NCBI RefSeq assembly: GCF_000003605.2
Contig: NW_003137821.1
Coordinates: 430,586 to 494,585, forward strand
Reading direction: 5' to 3'
Length of the DNA: 64,000 nt
Source of the DNA: Saccoglossus kowalevskii
Lineage: Eukaryota; Hemichordata; Enteropneusta; Harrimaniidae
The notes beneath the pieces were generated by a model. That model was given only the letters and a program-made list of their open reading frames with translations. It had not been told where the DNA came from and ran no database searches. Shown here in pieces: positions 61,301-64,000 of this stretch. How positions within the stretch are numbered: the first letter of the stretch is position 1; every line of letters begins with the position of its first letter. A program made the position numbers and the translations under genes.

Positions 61301-64000
61301 ATAATTGTGTAAGTTTATTTTGTGAATGTTGACAGATAGAAAATTATGTCCGTCTGGTTCAAAATCAACAAAGAAATTTGCATAATTTTGCATAATTTTT
61401 GAATGGGAAAGTTGAAGGAAGCAGGATTCTGCTGTCATCACGCAGTAAATAATGAAATGTGAAAATGCTCAGTAAACCTTGATGCAACTGAATTCAATAC
61501 ACCAGCTTGACTTGTTTCATCTCTATTTTAGATGGCACTATTTACTCAGATGGAAGACTGGAATACGACACTTTGTGATTCTGAGAAATTGCAGGAAATG
61601 TTCAACTTTCCTGTCAGTGTTAATATAACCGCTGTGACCAACATAATATGTGACTGGAGTACATTTGATTATTTGGCTGAGGTACTTGAAAATGAAGAAT
61701 TTTCGGAATTATATGTACAGGTATGATAATATAGCTTACTTCTGTGGTGCTGAAAATCGTATTTTTGCTGCGAAGATTTATTTGTTTCCATTCAGACAAA
61801 GTCTGAAAACGAGAACTTATGTGTATGAATCTCTACCTGCAACTCTGTATCTCAGACATGCCTCGACTGATCACCCTCAAACTTCACACATATATCATGT
61901 ATCTTCGAATATATTAAGCTCGTTCTAAGATGGCCGAATGGTGGCCATTTTTGTGCTAAAAATTCATCAAAACAAGCATTTCTGCCATTCTGAAACCAGA
62001 TCTCGATCATGAGATGGAATTTGTTGAACCTCTGTATATACATTATGGGACTTTGATGCACTTATTATTTTTTTCAGATTGGATTCAAAATCATGACTGA
62101 CTGGCCATGACCGATCATGTTCAAATGTCATATGTAAATCATAGATCATGTTGCACATATGCACATGTATTTATTTTACAATCCAATTCATTAGTTCTAA
62201 TGACCAATATATTTCTTAAACTTGATGCAATTACTTGACAATGTGTAATTAGGAAATTTTCACTGTGATTTTCAGTGACCCAAGAAATTTGCATTTACAT
62301 AACTTTACATTTGTATTTGTTCAATTTCTTTAATTATTTCATAATTTGAATTATTCCATTTTTCAATGCAGCTTGAAGACCTGTATTCTCCAAATGTAAC
62401 ACTGGTTGAGGTGGATTGGTATGATTACTTCAAAACAATGGAAGAATACACCATGAACATAGAGAGGATGGCAAACTTCACAGGGCCATTCTTCCCATCG
62501 TTACCAGTCATGTCCGTCAATGATACGTTGTGGATGCAAGATTTAATGGCAGGATTACAACTATCATCCATCAACCAGTAGGTGTTACACTATAATATAC
62601 TGAGTATATACGATATGTTAAGTGTTTACTGATGGTATAAATGTTGTTAAATGATCTTACTTAAGATTAGACCTGTAGTTCAAATCACTTGGCTATGTAA
62701 GTTCCAAACAATTAGATCTGTTTTTGGTCTGCATGCACATCAGTTTAAGAGTTTATTTTGCATATTTGAAAAAAAAATAAAAGAAAACAAAACAAACCAA
62801 AACAAAAGATAGAAAGAAAGACGCCGCCTGGTGGTGTACAACTCTATTTTGCATGCCTGGAATGTAGGAATGAAATATTCTCAATGACGTACGCAGGTTA
62901 ACTATTGAAATGCTAAGTTCAAAAATTATATCTTCATTTGGCTTTGTTGGTGTATTGCCCACTTCAACGTTACTACAAGCGTTTGGTGGCCTCGCATTCA
63001 TAAGGTGCTGGAGATCATTAGAACTTTGCGTTGAGAAAAAAAAAAACATCATCATTTTTCAAGATCTTTGGAGCACAGATGCATCTTTTTTTTTACATTA
63101 TATGTAAACTTGTGATATAAAAATTGTTAATATTATACACATATTGTATTTGTAGAATTCCAGAAATGTTGACAGTGATTGATTACATGCTTAGCAACTC
63201 AACATGGTGGCAGGAGCTCTCAAAATACATGGAAATCAGTAATATTATTGTTGAATCATTGAATGAACATTTGATGAAACTGAATGGTAAGTCAAATACA
63301 AATCGTGACATCAATAATGTTGCGAACCATCACTGCATGTTCTTGAAATTGTTGAGTTAAAACACCTTTCTGTTTTTGTTTTTGCACTTTCTACAGGCTC
63401 TTCAGTGGTTTATCCCAAAGTTGAAAACCTGTTTGCGGATAGGGAGGAAGTCATCAAAGTTCTAGAAAGTAATAATATGACCCCCGAGCTCATGGAGTTT
63501 TTCATGAATCTACTTGTGTACCCTGAAAAGGTAAATTGCTGATGAGTTCTTAAGCTGGGAATTCTTCAGATGCGTACGACTATGAGGTTATTACGAAAAT
63601 ATGAGTGAAGGCAGTACGGTGATTGAGCCACTGACATGTAGCAGATGTTGATGCAGGACTGTACTGCCTAAGTACTTATTTTGCGATACTCTCATGATTA
63701 GCTTTGATTCTTTGGTTTGCTTTATGAAGAAAGTTTGCTCGGTGATCTGGGTTGAAAAGTGCAATGTATTTTTGAACATATTACTGCACGTTTGATAGGC
63801 AGGGCAGACTGAAATGCTGATTTATACAGTTGACTCCGGGAATTGAACCCACAACTTTGGAGTCTTTGGATGCGAGGCAAATACACAAATCACTATATCT
63901 GGTTACTGTGCTGTCACTTCTCGTATCTCAAGTCACAGAAAATAAAATTCAAAGATTGGACAAATTGTAAGACATTATAATTCTATCTTTCAGCTGATCC
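33087..64000 (+). CDS. giant ABCA-family transporter with repeated ectodomain and embedded C-type lectin domain (5' part, 39 exons)
   Basis: ABC transporters of subfamily A are full-length membrane proteins that move lipids; each half has a large extracellular loop after its first helix. This gene starts with an ABCA N-terminus and then keeps extending that first loop. I joined 39 exons from 33087 to the window end. Every donor is GT and every acceptor AG, all phases match, and there are no stops: 6,550 coding bases, about 2,183 codons. After residue 99 the protein is nine copies of a roughly 220-residue, mostly helical unit encoded by exons A, B, C, D. A C-type lectin domain lies at about residues 637-776. 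Long first ectodomains are known in ABCA12 and ABCA13, so this is probably from that branch (inference). The nucleotide-binding domains and remaining helices are not in the window. NxS/T sites are frequent, as expected for an extracellular region. No orthologue symbol is assigned. Confidence 0.88.
34001..34356. mobile_element. MITE in ABCA intron 2 (356 bp)
   Basis: A perfect 19-base terminal inverted repeat, GCAATATGGACGAAAACAT at the left and its reverse complement at the right. The flanking TTCAAA also partly matches. No open reading frame. Confidence 0.85.
35600..35870 (+). mobile_element. SINE-like element in ABCA intron 3
   Basis: Contains TGGGCTAAGCACTTTACTCC, CAGAAGTAAATGGGAACCTG and, at the 3' end, GGCGCTATATAATTAGGTTC before ATTATTTT. 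These three blocks in this order are typical of tRNA/LINE-tailed SINEs of invertebrates. The 5' promoter part is not clear. Confidence 0.55.
36243..38308 (+). CDS. ABCA ectodomain cassette 0 (exons A0-D0)
   Basis: A0 36243-36382, B0 36934-37061, C0 37194-37391, D0 38097-38308 (entry phases 2, 1, 0, 0; exit phase 2). Residues 99-324. A0 (VTELNELFTN) and B0 (RFGDLFHDEKYIKNYLV) align in order with the part of human ABCA1 after the PSAG region (VARLFSDARR; LQDFLVDNETFSGFLY). This cassette is therefore the ancestral ABCA sequence from which the others probably derive. C0 carries the paired cysteines typical of every C exon (IVCNET, then ALCHVND), and D0 has the conserved acidic-Trp motif SYDWDQIL. 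Confidence 0.88.
36457..36690. mobile_element. fragment of the foldback element arm (intron A0-B0)
   Basis: Matches one arm of the 15511-16939 element: GTCTGAGTACCTTGCGGTAT, CCATATTTGGAAATCGCATT and TCCTAATATGGTGGGATA. Only one arm is present. Confidence 0.65.
38620..38758. mobile_element. MITE family B, copy 2 (intron D0-A1)
   Basis: Left end ATTAAAGGGCGACTGTCGTC and right end CACGACCACCGCCCTTAAAG. The interior is close to copy 1 at 18957-19096 (GTTCTGTTCGATATGGGTCT, AAAATACATTGTTTATTTAC). Confidence 0.85.
38923..39324 (+). other. unassigned open reading frame in ABCA intron D0-A1
   Basis: A 133-codon open frame with an ATG in an AAGATGG context lies on the sense strand inside the 1.3-kb intron between D0 and A1. 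The sequence (MVSRTKMTGNTIQSFSRL at the start) matches no family I know. Near its end, GGTTACACC recurs three times (39259-39342) around CTCCATGG/CCATGGAG palindromes, suggesting a repeat element rather than a host gene. It is probably spliced out with the intron. Confidence 0.25.
39601..41903 (+). CDS. ABCA ectodomain cassette 1 plus fused A2 (exons A1, B1, C1, D1/A2)
   Basis: A1 39601-39731, B1 40267-40394, C1 40556-40750, D1/A2 41426-41903. Residues 325-635. A1 and B1 have the same phases and nearly the same lengths as the other A and B exons. C1 carries the Cys pair (MLCNDS, then ALCSGN). The fourth exon is 478 bases, enters in phase 0 like a D exon and leaves in phase 1 like an A exon, so D1 and A2 are one exon: the D-A intron seen in all other cassettes is absent. 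It shows FDIDWNQLYDEVK at its start (D motif) and is about 30 codons longer than D plus A elsewhere. Confidence 0.88.
40895..41335. mobile_element. foldback MITE with ~130-bp arms (intron C1-D1)
   Basis: The left arm (about 40895-41035) and right arm (about 41200-41335) are inverted copies: ATGTAGGAGAATGCAATTTA, CAGCCATCTTGATTT and GGGTAAAGTATGACATCAT appear reverse-complemented on the right. A third copy of the AAATGTAAGAACATGCAATT block sits at about 41135. No open reading frame. Confidence 0.8.
42072..42218. mobile_element. MITE family D, copy 1 (147 bp), just 5' of the lectin exons
   Basis: Near-palindrome: begins TACTGTAAAATAATTTATAT with AGCTGGAATTAATTTT and ends AAAATTAATTCCAAGCT through TATTTTACAGTA. 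It ends 62 bases before the first C-type-lectin exon. A related element is at 46899-47084. Confidence 0.85.
42281..43546 (+). CDS. C-type lectin-like domain (two exons) inside the ABCA ectodomain
   Basis: Exons 42281-42497 and 43344-43546, residues about 637-776. The cassette enters and leaves in phase 1 and joins in frame to D1/A2 upstream and B2 downstream. The first exon has GERWCPETW, GASCYKTV, DQCQLLYAGANLVSVND; the second STWIGARPYPGG, AAWLDGTNSSYSNWMTGDHS, GNCVVANFG, FWEKKNCTS and EGFLCEA. All six cysteines of a long-form C-type lectin fold are present (expected pairs WC-SC, DQC-FLC, GNC-NC). The WIG core is conserved. The EPN or QPD sugar-calcium tripeptide and the WND motif are not, so classic calcium-dependent sugar binding is doubtful. 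It sits exactly at the A2-B2 boundary. Confidence 0.9.
43783..44812 (+). CDS. ABCA ectodomain cassette 2, remaining exons B2-D2
   Basis: B2 43783-43907, C2 44034-44198, D2 44565-44812; residues 776-954. Its A part is fused to D1 upstream and separated from B2 by the lectin exons. B2 begins GPPILRGIRENPFVELLY. C2 has LFCDDVIQYPET then ALCSFNI, and at 55 codons is the shortest full C exon; it ends EEWDFWQE, a sequence copied into the following intronic minisatellite. D2 has the acidic-Trp motif as TDWEALFWNIF. Confidence 0.88.
44178..44511 (+). repeat. 33-bp minisatellite spanning the C2 exon end and its intron
   Basis: Nine to ten units of about 33 bases with core TGGGACATCTGGGATGAGGT and TTGGCAATGAG. 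The first unit is the last 21 exonic bases plus the splice donor and the next 6 intron bases (GAGTGGGACTTCTGGCAGGA, then GGTAGGTAATGAG). The array therefore grew from, or gave rise to, the exon-intron junction. Reading into the intron in the exon frame gives VGNE and then a stop. Confidence 0.9.
45306..49018 (+). CDS. ABCA ectodomain cassette 3 (exons A3-D3)
   Basis: A3 45306-45436, B3 46583-46713, C3 47625-47813, D3 48792-49018; residues 955-1180. Lengths 131, 131, 189 and 227 bases with the standard phases. C3 has the Cys pair TFCDPVL and YLCEINVT; D3 has EPFDWQTYFESMEKYYES. The unit is rich in Met and aromatic residues and has predicted amphipathic helices rather than membrane segments. 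Confidence 0.88.
46047..46253. mobile_element. MITE family C, copy 2 (intron A3-B3)
   Basis: Same family as 25843-26055 but in reverse orientation: starts TACTGTAAAAGGATTAATTA and ends TTAGTCATTTTACAGTA, with the CACTGGGTTTTGATTTTGCT block inside. Confidence 0.85.
46899..47084. mobile_element. MITE family D-like element (intron B3-C3)
   Basis: Starts TACTGTAAATTACTTC and ends GCTAAAATCAAGTATTTTACA. It contains ACAAAACGCCCAAAAAGTC and GCGAAAATTAATTCCAGC, shared in inverted sense with the 42072-42218 element. Confidence 0.75.
49260..50886 (+). CDS. ABCA ectodomain cassette 4 (exons A4-D4), duplicated copy I
   Basis: A4 49260-49396, B4 49529-49659, C4 50082-50273, D4 50639-50886; residues 1181-1416. 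C4 has SICQAVDY and IFCKVNWT; D4 has TTIDWEEYWYNQEKLNEN. C4 uses a donor GTCAGT, which differs from the GTAAGT of most others. The next cassette is a near-identical duplicate, including the flanking acceptor CATTGCATATGTTTTACAG and the intron end GCGTCCATAGCGTAAAAACA before C4. Confidence 0.9.
51826..52005. repeat. dispersed repeat in intron D4-A5
   Basis: AGCCATTTTTGTGCCAAAAA and TTGATGCACCTCATTTTG with GGATTCAAAATGGCTGACTG recur in the same order at 61926-62110. The rest of this 1.3-kb intron shows no recognised feature. Confidence 0.6.
52193..55731 (+). CDS. ABCA ectodomain cassette 5 (exons A5-D5), duplicated copy II
   Basis: A5 52193-52329, B5 53267-53397, C5 53948-54139, D5 55487-55731; residues 1417-1651. 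By my reading C5 differs from C4 at 4 of 64 residues, and D5 differs from D4 by two substitutions and one missing Asn. The exons kept their lengths (D5 lost one codon) while the introns grew: A-B is about 800 bases longer and C-D about 980 longer than in cassette 4. The extra C-D length is partly the transposons at 54755-55068 and 55185-55322. This is the youngest cassette duplication in the gene. Confidence 0.9.
52522..52715. mobile_element. MITE family C, copy 3 (intron A5-B5)
   Basis: Starts ATTGTAAAATGACTAATTTT and ends AATCAACCCCTTTACAGT, with the internal CACTGGGTTTTAATTTAGCG block. Same orientation as the copy at 25843-26055. It is absent from the equivalent intron of cassette 4. Confidence 0.85.
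54755..55068. mobile_element. DNA element with TATCCTCGGGGGCGG ends (intron C5-D5)
   Basis: TATCCTCGGGGGCGG at the left and CCGCCCCCGAGGATA at the right form a perfect 15-base terminal inverted repeat around about 285 bases. The interior phrase AAAGTAATCCTG..CAACCAAATTT recurs at 60200-60230, where a diverged copy lacks clear ends. Confidence 0.85.
55185..55322. mobile_element. small MITE related to the foldback element (intron C5-D5)
   Basis: Left TAAGGTTATCACAAGAATAC with CACTCAGGCGGTA; right ACCGCCTTTATGCATACTTC with TCTCATGATATCCTAA, an inverted repeat. The ends resemble the outer part of the foldback element at 15511-16939. Confidence 0.65.
56545..59759 (+). CDS. ABCA ectodomain cassette 6 (exons A6-D6)
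   Basis: A6 56545-56663, B6 57856-57989, C6 58455-58625, D6 59530-59759; residues 1652-1869. C6 carries LFCDNET and YFCKINYT; D6 has MDWEGFTKTMQEFNDN. A6 at 119 bases is the shortest A exon. The intron between A6 and B6 is enlarged by an 813-base transposon, and the intron before C6 contains a TTTA microsatellite. Confidence 0.88.
56906..57718. mobile_element. non-autonomous DNA transposon with target duplication (intron A6-B6)
   Basis: A terminal inverted repeat of about 36 bases starts CATGGAAGGTACTAACGGA and continues AGCCACGACGC, and is mirrored at the right end. It is flanked on both sides by the direct repeat GCTATAC (56899-56905 and 57719-57725), a likely target-site duplication. Because the end CATGG is itself palindromic, the exact boundary and duplication length may shift by a base or two. 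No transposase is recognised in the 813 bases. Confidence 0.88.
58205..58398 (+). repeat. (TTTA)n microsatellite
   Basis: Tetranucleotide array, with a short TTAA-type interruption near 58295-58320, in the intron before C6. Confidence 0.95.
60342..62577 (+). CDS. ABCA ectodomain cassette 7 (exons A7-D7)
   Basis: A7 60342-60487, B7 61044-61171, C7 61532-61720, D7 62372-62577; residues 1870-2092. C7 has TLCDSEKL and IICDWST; D7 has VEVDWYDYFKTMEEYTMN. D7 ends at CA before GTAGGT. Reading on would meet a stop at once, so the donor choice is forced, and the next exon restores the codon. Confidence 0.88.
61926..62110. repeat. dispersed repeat in intron C7-D7
   Basis: Second copy of the 51826-52005 sequence: GGCCATTTTTGTGCTAAAAA, CATTATGGGACTTTGATGCA and GATTGGATTCAAAATCATGA. 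Confidence 0.6.
63156..64000 (+). CDS. ABCA ectodomain cassette 8 (exons A8, B8 and start of C8; cut by window)
   Basis: A8 63156-63286, B8 63397-63530, C8 from 63994. Residues 2093-2183. A8 reads IPEMLTVIDYMLSNSTWW; B8 reads SSVVYPKVENLFADREEVIK. The last seven bases follow a good acceptor (TATCTTTCAG) in phase 0, as every C exon does, and encode LI before the window ends, so at least part of a ninth cassette continues. Confidence 0.82.
63582..63700. mobile_element. small MITE related to the foldback element (intron B8-C8)
   Basis: Left ATGAGGTTATTACGAAAATA with GGCAGTACGG; right GTACTGCCTAAGTAC with CGATACTCTCATGA. The inverted ends match the family seen at 55185-55322. Confidence 0.6.
63800..63910 (-). 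mobile_element. tRNA-derived SINE-like sequence (intron B8-C8)
   Basis: On the minus strand a tRNA-like order is visible: ATAGTGATTTGTGTATTTGC, CTCGCATCC, then a B-box GGGTTCAATTCCCGG. The A box is degenerate and the stems do not close well, so it is a SINE head rather than a working tRNA gene. Confidence 0.55.

Noticed and set aside
63820-63905. Possible tRNA gene on the minus strand
   Set aside because: The B box is good but the A box is degenerate and no proper cloverleaf closes; better explained as a tRNA-derived SINE.
33087-64000. A cluster of separate small lectin or membrane genes instead of one giant gene
   Set aside because: All 39 exons join with matching phases; there is no signal peptide, start or stop between cassettes, and the cassette order is regular.
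1-64000. Virus-derived or LTR-type elements
   Set aside because: No long terminal direct repeats, integrase, capsid or envelope-like coding was recognised; the only retroelement remains are LINE and SINE fragments.

Overview
The window reads as nuclear DNA of an invertebrate animal. Genes are split by long introns with consensus GTAAGT-type donors and pyrimidine-AG acceptors, base composition is AT-rich, and intergenic and intronic DNA is full of short inverted-repeat elements, decayed LINEs and satellites. An ST8Sia-type sialyltransferase together with fibrinogen-domain, C-type-lectin and ABCA proteins fits an invertebrate deuterostome such as a hemichordate, echinoderm or amphioxus. This is inference; a lophotrochozoan cannot be excluded.

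Layout. 1-4105: a minisatellite field of about 34-bp units with higher-order duplication, cut by the window edge. 5529-10471 (+): a complete four-exon type II Golgi sialyltransferase of 370 residues. 10472-14452: intergenic DNA with pentamer repeats, an 833-base assembly gap apparently inside an inverted-repeat element, and a MITE. 14453-15155 (-): the C-terminal fibrinogen-related domain of a secreted lectin-like protein, read in two frames one base apart. 15511-16939: a foldback transposon. 17285-18840: two decayed LINE fragments on opposite strands. 19100-33086: no gene recognised, only scattered repeats.

33087 to the window end (+): one very large gene. Its first three coding exons encode an ABCA-family ABC transporter N-terminus (LLLWKN motif, first membrane helix, conserved Cys and PSSG region). 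It then continues for about 2,080 more residues as a greatly enlarged first extracellular domain. That domain consists of a four-exon cassette (A-B-C-D, entry phases 2, 1, 0, 0) repeated nine times, the last copy cut by the window. Embedded in the third cassette is a complete two-exon C-type lectin domain flanked by phase-1 introns and in frame on both sides. I assembled 39 exons (6,550 coding bases, about 2,183 codons) with every splice phase agreeing and no internal stop. The remaining membrane segments and both nucleotide-binding domains must lie beyond base 64000.

The most notable content is this ABCA transporter carrying a C-type lectin domain inside a serially duplicated ectodomain, something I do not know from described ABCA proteins. 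Supporting observations are a recent duplication of one whole cassette (copies at 49260-50886 and 52193-55731), one fused exon from intron loss, and an intronic minisatellite whose unit is the 3' end of the preceding exon plus its splice donor. The three genes share no operon-like relationship. All plausibly act at membranes or outside the cell (sialylation, lectin-like recognition, lipid transport or surface), but no joint pathway can be shown from sequence alone.
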